Shown piece after piece: positions 34,328 through 41,606 of a stretch of 41,606 bases of DNA. Source of the DNA: Chitinophaga pinensis. Lineage in GTDB: Bacteria; Bacteroidota; Bacteroidia; B-17B0; Aurantibacillaceae. The notes beneath the pieces are model-generated. The model was not told the origin of the DNA. It did no database searches and saw nothing but the letters and a program-made list of their open reading frames with translations. The position numbers and the translations under genes are program-made. The stretch's first letter is position 1; each line of letters starts with the position of its first letter. Location of the stretch: NCBI GenBank assembly GCA_945887955.1, contig CAMCZO010000014.1:1-41606 (forward strand). Reading direction: 5' to 3'.

Positions 34328-35083
34328 TTATCCTTCAAATGTAATAGTAAATAAGACCATTCTCGAACGCACTTTATCAATACTATTTGTCCAAACATTA
34401 TTCTCTTTTAGAATTAAATTATTAGTGCCAATAAGAAGTTTTATTTCAAAACCGAGTTTAAAATACTGTAAATAAAAATCAGTACCAATGCCCGAACTTA
34501 AAAAAAAATCATCACGATTTAATTTAACATTATTATCTAATTGATTTGCTCCTCCAGATGAAGTGCCTGCTTTTTTACGCGCACTTAAGTCGAGCGAATA
34601 TCCAACGCCGCCGATCGCATATGCACTGAAATTACCCAATCGTTTAGATTGAATTTTTGTTTCTAATGGAAAAATAAGAAATACGGATTCAACAGACTTC
34701 TCAAAAATCCGAATGCTATCTCTATTTAAATTAGAAAGGGTATAAATTATTTTTCTTTCGGCAAAAGTTAAACTAGGTGTAAATCTTAATCGAATATATT
34801 TTTTTAGTCTCGCATCGATAACTAATCCTATTCCAAAATTAGGAGAGGCGGAAGAATATACTGTTTTTATTTTATAACGAGAGAACGTAATAATTGTATC
34901 GGGTAAAAGAGAATTAGGGGTTGGATTAATTCTAAAGTCACTACTATTGCCAGCAATTGTAAATCCAAAATGAATTTTTTTATCATAAAATTTCGGCAAA
35001 TTAATACCATAACCGTCACTTTCTTGAGAAAGACCAAGTAAAGAAAATAATAGATAAATAATTATTAATTCTAGTTTTTTCAA
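34328..35083 (-). CDS. porT: PorT-like outer-membrane protein of the type IX secretion system
   Basis: A 251-aa protein with a signal peptide (MKKLELIIIYLLFSLLGLSQ), then a strand-rich beta-barrel. The early segment NLPKFYDKKIHFGFTIAGNSSDF matches the PorT signature (HFGF near the N-terminus, then N-x-DF). Its size and final aromatic-containing strand (RMVLFTITFEG) also fit. PorT is needed for T9SS export in Bacteroidota; the mechanism is unsettled. It is a lone gene of the - strand group with the FAD dehydrogenase and trpS. Confidence 0.75.
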   Translation of the reverse strand: MKKLELIIIYLLFSLLGLSQESDGYGINLPKFYDKKIHFGFTIAGNSSDFRINPTPNSLLPDTIITFSRYKIKTVYSSASPNFGIGLVIDARLKKYIRLRFTPSLTFAERKIIYTLSNLNRDSIRIFEKSVESVFLIFPLETKIQSKRLGNFSAYAIGGVGYSLDLSARKKAGTSSGGANQLDNNVKLNRDDFFLSSGIGTDFYLQYFKLGFEIKLLIGTNNLILKENNVWTNSIDKVRSRMVLFTITFEG

Positions 35084-35298
35084 TTAAATATATAACGTAT
35101 TTTTTCGATTTAATTGCATAAATGTATTGTTTTGTAGCTGTTAAATTATCAGACATTTTTTTATTATTTAACTCATTATTGTTTATTAATCAGTAAAATT
35201 TTAAAATGTGCAACAATTTAATTTTATAGCAATCACCATTTTTATTTTTAAACCATAGATTTAGAATAAAAGAGGGGTTTAAAACGAATAAAAAATCT

Positions 35299-35306
35299 TA
35301 AATTTG
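35299..35306 (+). promoter_or_regulatory. -7 box of the panD operon
   Basis: TAAATTTG, a full match to TAnnTTTG, only 8 bases before the panD ATG, with a near-match TTTA at 17 bases upstream. Elsewhere the 35084-35313 gap is AT-rich with no gene seen. Confidence 0.5.
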
Positions 35307-35313
35307 TAGCTCG

Positions 35314-35664
35314 ATGAAAATACAAGTTTTAAAATCTAAATTACATTGTGTAACAGTTACACAGGCAGAGCTAGATTATATTGGCAGCGTAACCATTGAC
35401 GAAGACTTAATGGATGCGGCCAATTTGATAGAAAATGAGCAGGTACATGTTTTAAATAAAAATAACGGTCAAAGGTTTGTTACATACGTTTTAAGAGGCA
35501 ACCGAGGTAGTGGCATTATTTGTTTAAACGGACCAGCTGCACTTTTAGTAAATTTGGGCGATATCATTATTATTGCATCATACGCTTCTATGGATTTTGA
35601 AAAAGCTAAAACCTTTAAGCCTTGGGTAGTTTTCCCGAATACAAACACAAATAAATTAAAATAA
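35314..35664 (+). CDS. panD: Aspartate 1-decarboxylase
   Basis: A 116-aa pyruvoyl enzyme making beta-alanine from aspartate for pantothenate and CoA. The self-cleavage site Gly24-Ser25 is in YIGSVTID and the length is family-typical. Other conserved parts are NKNNGQRF and [21 protein letters not shown]. It is first in an operon with a flippase-like protein (8 bases downstream) and a heptose-phosphate adenylyltransferase; the companions are not pantothenate genes. Confidence 0.96.
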   Translation: MKIQVLKSKLHCVTVTQAELDYIGSVTIDEDLMDAANLIENEQVHVLNKNNGQRFVTYVLRGNRGSGIICLNGPAALLVNLGDIIIIASYASMDFEKAKTFKPWVVFPNTNTNKLK

Positions 35665-35672
35665 TTTTAATC

Positions 35673-36683
35673 GTGAAAAACATCAAATCAATCATTCAGT
35701 TTGTTGTTTTATTAAGTGTTGGAATTTTATTTATTTATTTATCTTTAAAACAAGTTGCGCCATATAAAGCACAGATTATTGATGCATTTAAAAATGCGAA
35801 TTATTTTTGGGTGCTTATTACTTTAATTATTTCTTTTTTAAGTCATTTTTTGCGGGCTTATCGCTGGAATTTTTTGTTAGCCCCCCTTGGTTATAAAACT
35901 AATCTTTTTAATGCAACGGCTTATGTTTTGGTTGGTTATTTTGCTAATTATGGCATTCCACGAATGGGAGAAATAACTCGATGCACTTTGGCAACTAAAT
36001 ATGACAAAGTGCCATTTGATATTGCATTTGGGACAGTAATAACAGAGCGTATTATTGATTTTATTTTATTTTTATTTATTTTTATTTTAACCCTTGCTTT
36101 TCAGTTTAAAGAGTTAATTGGTTTAGTAAATGAGTATATTCTTTTTAAAATATCATTAAGTTTTTCCACTCTAAGTAAAAGCCCATTAAAAATTATTTTT
36201 ATTGTTGTTGGTTTTTTAGGAATAATGGCTTTATTTTTTATACTTCGAAAAAAAACAACGCAATTTTTAAAAGGGAAATTTGGTGGTTTTTTTAAAGGTA
36301 TTATTCAAGGCATAAGTTCTGTCCGCAAAATGGAAAAGCCAATTCAGTTTATTGTATTAAGCATAATGATATGGGCTTGTTATTTTTATTCACTTTATTT
36401 TTGTTTTTTTGCTTTACAGGGCACCTATCAATTGGGCCAGAAAGAATGTTTAACTTTGCTATTATTTGGGACGTTTGGTGTAATCTTTTCACCTGGAGGT
36501 TTAGGGGCTTATCCTTTTATAGTTGGCGGTATTTTATTAAACTCTTTTCATATAGATCAAGTTTCTTCTTTTGCCCTTCCATGGTTATCATGGAGTAGTC
36601 AATTTATTCTAATATTATTTTTTGGAGTATTAAGTTTATTTCTCTTGCCAATTTATAACAGAAAAAAAAATGTCGTTTCATAA
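35673..36683 (+). CDS. Lysylphosphatidylglycerol synthase/flippase-like membrane protein
   Basis: A 336-aa polytopic protein starting at GTG 35673, with about eight membrane helices. The segment FLRAYRWNFLLAPLG and the later GTFGVIFSPGGLGAYPFIVGG match the LPG synthase transmembrane (UPF0104) family. Only the membrane part is present, so transfer of an aminoacyl group is not expected; lipid transport is a guess from family. It follows panD by 8 bases and overlaps the next gene by 14, so the three are one operon. Confidence 0.85.
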   Translation: MKNIKSIIQFVVLLSVGILFIYLSLKQVAPYKAQIIDAFKNANYFWVLITLIISFLSHFLRAYRWNFLLAPLGYKTNLFNATAYVLVGYFANYGIPRMGEITRCTLATKYDKVPFDIAFGTVITERIIDFILFLFIFILTLAFQFKELIGLVNEYILFKISLSFSTLSKSPLKIIFIVVGFLGIMALFFILRKKTTQFLKGKFGGFFKGIIQGISSVRKMEKPIQFIVLSIMIWACYFYSLYFCFFALQGTYQLGQKECLTLLLFGTFGVIFSPGGLGAYPFIVGGILLNSFHIDQVSSFALPWLSWSSQFILILFFGVLSLFLLPIYNRKKNVVS

Positions 36684-37164
36684 TCAGTTAAAAGAAAAAA
36701 TAGTCTCTCAGGATCAGGCCTTAAAAGAATTAAAGACTTGGAGAGAAAAAAATAAAAAAATTGTTTTTACAAACGGATGTTTCGATATTATACATCCTGG
36801 CCATATAGATTATTTATCACAAGCAAGAGATTTAGGCGACATTTTAGTATTAGGTTTAAATACCGATCAATCTGTAAGACGATTAAATAAAGGCTCAAAT
36901 AGACCTATTAATGATGAAAGAACACGTGCTTACGTTTTGGCAGGCTTAGCGAGTGTTGATCTTATTGTCTTTTTTGATGAACAGACCCCATATAATCTTA
37001 TTAAATTATTACAGCCGAATGTTTTGGTAAAAGGAAAGGATTATGAAGTTGAAAAAATTATAGGATTTGATATTTTGAAAGAAAATGGCGGCGAAGTTAT
37101 TACCATCCCATTTTTAGATGGCTATTCAACATCTAGTTTAATAAAAAAAATAATTGAAGGTTAA
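36670..37164 (+). CDS. rfaE2: D-glycero-beta-D-manno-heptose 1-phosphate adenylyltransferase (RfaE2 type)
   Basis: A 164-aa nucleotidyltransferase. The HxGH motif reads HPGH at 42-45 in GCFDIIHPGHIDYL, and NTDQSVRRLNKG and VKGKDYEVEKI are family-typical. It activates heptose phosphate with ATP for lipopolysaccharide heptose; the kinase half (RfaE1) is not fused, as usual in Bacteroidota. It is the last gene of the panD operon, starting inside the preceding gene. Its stop overlaps that of the convergent OmpA-family gene within TTAA. Confidence 0.93.
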   Translation: MSFHNQLKEKIVSQDQALKELKTWREKNKKIVFTNGCFDIIHPGHIDYLSQARDLGDILVLGLNTDQSVRRLNKGSNRPINDERTRAYVLAGLASVDLIVFFDEQTPYNLIKLLQPNVLVKGKDYEVEKIIGFDILKENGGEVITIPFLDGYSTSSLIKKIIEG

Positions 37165-39287
37165 TTTTCTAAAATTTTAAATTCAATTCGTCTATTCATT
37201 TGTCTGCCCGTTTCACTTTCGTTACTAGCAATCGATTTAGTTTCACCGTAGCCATTAGCAACAAGCCTCTTTTCCGAAAGCCCTTTATTAACAAGATAAG
37301 CCATAACAGATTTTGAGCGATTAACACTTAAATTAAAATTATATTCAGGCGCCCCAATATTGTCAGTATGGCTTGATAATTCTATTTTTAATTTAGGATT
37401 TTCTTTAAGTAGAGATATTAAACGATCTAATTCAGAGGTAGATTCTGGGCTTAAAACGGCTTTACCAAAGTCAAAGAAAATATTTTTTAGTACAATACTA
37501 TTTCCGACATCTAATTTTTTAAGTCGAATATCTAATGTAAATTCTTGAAATTCTTTTGTCTCGGGAATAATAAAATTTTCAGAGTGAAATAAGTAACCTT
37601 CATGTTTTACAGCTACTCCATAGTTTTTACCACTCGGCAATGCTACTAAATATTTTCCTGTATTGCTATTAGATTTAAAAGTTGTTACTACTGTATTTTT
37701 TTCGTTGTCAATTAATTCTATATTTGATTCTATCGGCTCGTTAGTTTTTTCATCTGATATGATTCCTTTTAAGATCGTTAATTTTGAAGATTTACTTTCC
37801 ATCTTTGTGTCACTAGTATCATCTTTATTAAGATTTGCAATTGAATCTTGCTTATGAGCTAAAAATATTATTTTATAAATATCGCTTTCGCCATAACCGC
37901 CTGGCTTTTCGGAGGCAAAATAAGCGCAATTAGCACTTCCGCTAACTACAAAAAAAGCATCATCATCGGGCCCGTTAATTGGGTATCCTAAATTAACAGG
38001 AGATTGCCACTTACCGTTTTCATAAGTTGATTTAAAAATATCATATCCCCCCATTGAGTTATAGCCTTTTCCGCTATAATAAAGAGTTACTCCATCTGGA
38101 TGTAAATACACACCTTCCTCGCTATATTTGGTATTAATTTCTGGGCCTATGTTTTTTGCTGGACCCCATTCGCCTTTTGAGTCTAGTTCACTGAAATATA
38201 TATCTTCGCCACCAAATCCAGTTTCTTTAGATCTTACAAAAAATAAATGTTTGCCATCAGTACTTAAGCTAACTGAAGACTCGTTATATTTTGTGTTAAT
38301 GTTTTTATTTAGTTTATTTGGATTACCCCAATCTAAACCAAATAAGTTGCTTTCGTATAAATCACCTCCATCGTCGCCTCTTGCCCTATAAATAAAGAGC
38401 TTACTTCCGTCAAATGATAATCCAGCAGTAGCATCATGAAATTCTGTATTTATGCTTTTATTTAATGGTTTGGCCACCCCCCATTTTCCATCACTTTTTA
38501 CAGCTGTATAAATGTCTTCATAAAATCCATTATCATTTTCAGCTCTTTTTCCTCCAATTGATTCAGGCCTTCGGCCAGTAAAAAAAATTGTTTCTTCGTC
38601 GGTAGAGATAGATGGCTTGTACTCTGGAAAAGGACTATTTATTTTAGGCCCTAGGTTAGTAACATGAACATTTTCGGGCTTACTACTATATGATTTTCCT
38701 AAACTGCACTCAATTATTTTTTTTTTAACGTCATCAATTGCAAAAACATTTGCTTTCTCACGCTGTTTCAAAAAAGTTAAATATAAATTATAATATTTAA
38801 TGCCATCATCCCAGTGTGAATTTAAGTGATAGGTCCAACCTAACCAGTAAGTTAAATCAGGATTTATGTTTGGATCTAATGAGTAAGCTGTTTCAAATGC
38901 ATTTATAGTTTCTTGCTTTAGTGGATCTATAGTAAACCAAATAAAACCAAGCATATAGTTTAAATTAGCGTTTTTAGCATTAATTCGACTTGCATCTGTT
39001 AGAGGCCAAAGCGCTTCTTTTAAAACTTTAAACCCAGACTTTCTATAGTCTCTTCGACTAACTGGATAATATTTATTTAAGCCAACATATGTTCGTTTAA
39101 AATCATCAAATTCTTTTCGCCCATTTTCGTACAATATAGTACCTTCGTTAAGTTTTTTTAATCCCCACTTCAAATCATGCTTTTTATTTAAAAATGATTG
39201 ATCTTCAAACGCATAGTTTTGACTTAAAATACTATGGTAAAAAAAGAGTAAAAAAATTAGGCTTTTTATTTTATTTATAAGTCGCAA
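37161..39287 (-). CDS. PorE-like TPR, beta-propeller and OmpA-domain protein
   Basis: A 708-aa exported protein with a signal peptide (residues ~1-22). Domains in order: TPR-like repeats (about 35-200), a PD40-type beta-propeller (about 215-475; repeats such as KPSISTDEETIFFTGRR and YLHPDGVTLYYSG), a carboxypeptidase-regulatory-like beta-sandwich (about 505-590), and a C-terminal OmpA domain (about 600-708). In the OmpA domain, HTDNIGAPEYN, the LSVNRS segment and NRRIEF give the peptidoglycan-binding residues. This is the architecture of PorE, which links the T9SS to the cell wall; several paralogues of the type exist per genome, so the exact role is not proven. Confidence 0.85.
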   Translation of the reverse strand: MRLINKIKSLIFLLFFYHSILSQNYAFEDQSFLNKKHDLKWGLKKLNEGTILYENGRKEFDDFKRTYVGLNKYYPVSRRDYRKSGFKVLKEALWPLTDASRINAKNANLNYMLGFIWFTIDPLKQETINAFETAYSLDPNINPDLTYWLGWTYHLNSHWDDGIKYYNLYLTFLKQREKANVFAIDDVKKKIIECSLGKSYSSKPENVHVTNLGPKINSPFPEYKPSISTDEETIFFTGRRPESIGGKRAENDNGFYEDIYTAVKSDGKWGVAKPLNKSINTEFHDATAGLSFDGSKLFIYRARGDDGGDLYESNLFGLDWGNPNKLNKNINTKYNESSVSLSTDGKHLFFVRSKETGFGGEDIYFSELDSKGEWGPAKNIGPEINTKYSEEGVYLHPDGVTLYYSGKGYNSMGGYDIFKSTYENGKWQSPVNLGYPINGPDDDAFFVVSGSANCAYFASEKPGGYGESDIYKIIFLAHKQDSIANLNKDDTSDTKMESKSSKLTILKGIISDEKTNEPIESNIELIDNEKNTVVTTFKSNSNTGKYLVALPSGKNYGVAVKHEGYLFHSENFIIPETKEFQEFTLDIRLKKLDVGNSIVLKNIFFDFGKAVLSPESTSELDRLISLLKENPKLKIELSSHTDNIGAPEYNFNLSVNRSKSVMAYLVNKGLSEKRLVANGYGETKSIASNESETGRQMNRRIEFKILEN

Positions 39288-39385
39288 TATATTGATGTTT
39301 ATAACAATAATTAATAAATTAATCCTTTTAGCAGGGGTCTTCAGTTAAAATATTAAATAGCTCAGTAGTTAAAATTACTAAAAAT

Positions 39386-39421
39386 AGAAAGATTATTTTT
39401 TAAATTTAAAATAATCTTTCT
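39386..39421. promoter_or_regulatory. 14-bp perfect inverted repeat in a divergent intergenic region
   Basis: 39386-39399 pairs with 39408-39421 around an 8-base loop; the arm is AGAAAGATTATTTT. It lies 99 bases from the OmpA-family gene start and 142 bases before dprA. It could be an operator or a hairpin in an upstream leader; the AT-rich loop and absence of a long T-run argue against a normal terminator. The rest of the 39288-39562 gap holds no gene. Confidence 0.45.
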
Positions 39422-39545
39422 AACAATATATTCTTAATTTCCAAAAATTACTTTTAAGCACTCATTAATTAAAGATTATTTTTATCATCTAATAGCAATG
39501 AAAATAATGCTATAAAATAAAGCAATCAGTTCATGGTTTTGATTG

Positions 39546-39553
39546 TAAATTTG
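39546..39553 (+). promoter_or_regulatory. -7 box of dprA
   Basis: TAAATTTG, a full match to TAnnTTTG, 9 bases before the dprA ATG. No clear -33 TTTG at the usual distance. Confidence 0.45.
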
Positions 39554-39562
39554 TTATAATAA

Positions 39563-40672
39563 ATGGCAGAACCTGAACTTTTATATCAAATAGGATTAAC
39601 CTTAATAGATGGTATTGGCGATGTAAACGCTAAAAATTTGTTGGCTTATTGCGGCAAAGCAAGTGAAGTTTTTAACCAAAAAAAAGAGCAGCTTCAAAAA
39701 ATTCCTGGTATTGGATATGTTTTAGCAAAATCTGTCATAAAAAGTAAATCTGTTTTAGAGCAGGCAGAAAAAGAGCTGAGGTTTATAGAAAAATATAAAA
39801 TTGAACCTTTATTTTTTACAGATGAAAACTATCCAAAGAGGTTAAAATATTGCAGTGACAGTCCGATATTATTATATTTTAAAGGGAATACAGATTTAAA
39901 TTGTCAAAAAATTATTGGAGTGGTAGGAACGCGAAAGCCGAGTCATTATGGAAAAGAAAAAACACAAGAATTAATAAGTGAATTAAGTCAAACAGGCGCT
40001 CTAATTATTAGTGGCTTGGCATATGGGGTAGACGTTTTGGCCCATAAAACGGCTTTAGATGTAAATCTTCAAACGGTTGGTGTTTTGGCTCATGGATTAG
40101 ATCGAATATATCCTCAATTGCATGATAAAATCGCAAAGCGAATGATAAAGCAAGGTGGATTATTAACAGATTTTAGAAGTGGCACAAATCCGGATGCAGT
40201 TAATTTTCCAAAAAGAAATAGAATCGTTGCAGGATTATGCGATGCACTAGTTGTAGTTGAAAGTAAGCGAACAGGCGGAAGCTTAATAACTGCAACCATT
40301 GCAAATAGTTATAATAAAGATGTATTTGCATTTCCTGGTAGAGCAGGAGACCCATTAGCAGAAGGAGGAAATGGATTAATAAAAAAAAATAGAGCAGTCT
40401 TGATTGAAAATGCCGCTGATCTATTGTATGCAATGGGCTGGCAAGAAGAAGATAAAAAAGGCGCTAAAACAAAACAAATTCCATTGCAATTGAATTTAAG
40501 TGCGGAAGAACAGTTAATATTAAATTTATTTAGTTCGCGAGAATCTCTTCAGATAGACGAAATATGCCATCTTAGCCAATTAACAATTAGTTCGGTGTCT
40601 TCATTATTATTACAATTAGAGTTTAGTAATTTAATTAAAAGTAAGCCTGGAAAAATTTTCGAATTAATTTAG
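39563..40672 (+). CDS. dprA: DNA-processing protein DprA
   Basis: A 369-aa protein that loads RecA on incoming single-stranded DNA in natural transformation. A helix-hairpin-helix region (about 8-60; LIDGIGDVNAKNLL, KIPGIGYVLAKSV) precedes the Rossmann-type domain. Its signature runs from GVVGTRKPSHYG (119-130) through IISGLAYGVD (148-157) and FPKRNRIVAGL (215-225) to ESKRTGGSL (233-241). The last ~60 residues are the winged-helix domain. It stands alone on the + strand, 152 bases before the Rel gene. Confidence 0.96.
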   Translation: MAEPELLYQIGLTLIDGIGDVNAKNLLAYCGKASEVFNQKKEQLQKIPGIGYVLAKSVIKSKSVLEQAEKELRFIEKYKIEPLFFTDENYPKRLKYCSDSPILLYFKGNTDLNCQKIIGVVGTRKPSHYGKEKTQELISELSQTGALIISGLAYGVDVLAHKTALDVNLQTVGVLAHGLDRIYPQLHDKIAKRMIKQGGLLTDFRSGTNPDAVNFPKRNRIVAGLCDALVVVESKRTGGSLITATIANSYNKDVFAFPGRAGDPLAEGGNGLIKKNRAVLIENAADLLYAMGWQEEDKKGAKTKQIPLQLNLSAEEQLILNLFSSRESLQIDEICHLSQLTISSVSSLLLQLEFSNLIKSKPGKIFELI

Positions 40673-40824
40673 TGGATAAATTAAATTATTTTTTTAAGGC
40701 CTTAAATACTCGCCTAATTAAACTGATTTCAAAAAGCTAAAGATTTATACAATAAGTTTTGTTTTTTTTATTATGACAAAATATAATACCTTCATAAAAA
40801 TATTTATAAAATATAGTACTTGTT

Positions 40825-41606
40825 ATGCAAATAGATATTGAAGCCGAAAGAAAAGAGATTTTAATTCGCTATAAACGATTAATAAAAGCTTGTAAACGCC
40901 GATTAGAAAAAGGGGAGAAAGAAATTATTCGAAAAGCCTTTGAAGTCGCCGTAGAAGCCCACAAAGAAATGCGCCGTAAAAGTGGCGAGCCTTATATATA
41001 TCATCCCATTACAGTAGCTCAAATTTGTGCCGAGGAAATTGGATTAGGTGCTACTGGAATAGTTTGCGCATTATTGCATGATACCGTTGAAGATACTGAT
41101 TTATCTTTAGAAGATGTAAGAGGATTGTTTGGCGAAAAGGTTTCACAGATTATTAATGGCCTTACTAAAATTTCGGGAGTAATTGATAATACCACTTCTA
41201 TTCAAGCAGAAAATTTCAAGAAAGTATTACTTACAATGAGCGAAGACATTCGCGTAATTTTAATAAAACTTGCTGATCGATTACATAATATGCGAACGCT
41301 AGAGCATATGAAACGAGAAAAACAAATTAAAATTGCTAGTGAAACATTATTTTTATATGCGCCTTTAGCTAATCGCTTAGGGTTAAATGCTATTAAAACC
41401 GAGTTAGAAGATTTAGGTTTAAAATATACTGATTTAGAAACGTATACTGATTTAGAAAATAAATTAAAAGAAACTGAGCCAGAGCGTAAAAAATTTATTC
41501 AAAAATTTATTGACCCCCTAAAGGAAATATTAATAGAACAAGGTTTTAAATTAAAAATATTTGGAAGACCAAAATCTATTTATAGCATTCATAATAAAAT
41601 AAAAAC
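40825..41606 (+). CDS. Bifunctional (p)ppGpp synthetase/hydrolase, 3' truncated
   Basis: The first 260 codons of a Rel/SpoT family enzyme, running off the end of the window without a stop. The HD hydrolase domain is intact: His46 or His60 (PYIYHPITVA), His85-Asp86 with Glu89-Asp90 (LLHDTVEDTD), and Asp151 (LADRLHNMRTL) are the metal and catalytic residues, so hydrolase activity is expected, unlike RelA. The synthetase domain only begins (IFGRPKSIYSIHNKI at 245-259). It controls the stringent response. The start at ATG 40825 is well placed before the first helix. The gap 40673-40824 holds only AT-rich sequence. Confidence 0.95.
   Translation, partial: MQIDIEAERKEILIRYKRLIKACKRRLEKGEKEIIRKAFEVAVEAHKEMRRKSGEPYIYHPITVAQICAEEIGLGATGIVCALLHDTVEDTDLSLEDVRGLFGEKVSQIINGLTKISGVIDNTTSIQAENFKKVLLTMSEDIRVILIKLADRLHNMRTLEHMKREKQIKIASETLFLYAPLANRLGLNAIKTELEDLGLKYTDLETYTDLENKLKETEPERKKFIQKFIDPLKEILIEQGFKLKIFGRPKSIYSIHNKIK

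Noticed and set aside
40693-40706. TTTAAGGCCTTAAA palindrome before the Rel gene
   Set aside because: Short, no loop, AT-rich ends; not enough to call an operator.

Overview
The window is AT-rich (roughly 30% G+C by eye) and densely coded, and it looks like a member of the Bacteroidota. The reasons are a type IX secretion (T9SS) C-terminal sorting domain, PorT- and PorE-like T9SS proteins, DUF4292 and DUF5522 proteins, a single-polypeptide SdhC, an SDR-type threonine dehydrogenase, and promoter -7 boxes of the TAnnTTTG type. A green-tuned rhodopsin suggests an aquatic, photoheterotrophic bacterium. Both ends are cut: a serine hydrolase at the 5' end and a Rel/SpoT gene at the 3' end. No intergenic gap exceeds 300 bases, and I saw no rRNA, tRNA, CRISPR array, insertion sequence or reverse transcriptase.

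Region 1 (1-5910, + strand): truncated beta-lactamase-fold serine hydrolase, AraC-type regulator, a small T9SS-sorted protein, then three tandem secreted proteins. The three share a near-identical N-terminal module and carry DUF1566/Lcl-type (C-type-lectin-like) C-terminal domains. The third ends in a G+C-rich, NNY-codon-rich stretch resembling the variable region of a diversity-generating retroelement target. A perfect hairpin terminator closes the region.

Region 2 (6124-11059, - strand): a phototrophy island. From upstream to downstream it holds a 700-aa protein fusing a flavin-type lycopene cyclase to a Brp/Blh beta-carotene dioxygenase (lycopene to beta-carotene to retinal in one chain), an unrecognised multi-spanning membrane protein, two translationally coupled DoxX-like proteins, and the proton-pump rhodopsin. 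The rhodopsin has the Asp/Thr/Glu pump motif, Met at the tuning site, the retinal Lys, and a Gly at the site that in xanthorhodopsins opens a window for a carotenoid antenna. crtE, crtB and crtI are not in the window.

Region 3 (11118-22511): tandem small paralogous lipoproteins; a redoxin, DUF5522 and urocanate hydratase operon; an AsmA-like protein and a sensor histidine kinase; and the sdhCAB operon.

Region 4 (22732-37164): a 2H phosphoesterase facing an envelope operon (nucleotidyltransferase, TPR lipoprotein, DUF4292 lipoprotein, EnvC-like degenerate LytM protein). Then come threonine dehydrogenase, tRNA hydroxylase TrhO, homogentisate dioxygenase, TrpS, an FAD-dependent dehydrogenase, PorT, and a panD, flippase-like, heptose-phosphate adenylyltransferase operon.

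Region 5 (37161-41606): a PorE-like TPR/beta-propeller/OmpA protein, DprA, and the truncated bifunctional Rel. Apart from the rhodopsin island and the lectin array, the content is typical chromosomal housekeeping. Amino-acid catabolism (HutU, Tdh, HmgA) alongside a rhodopsin fits a peptide-using photoheterotroph.
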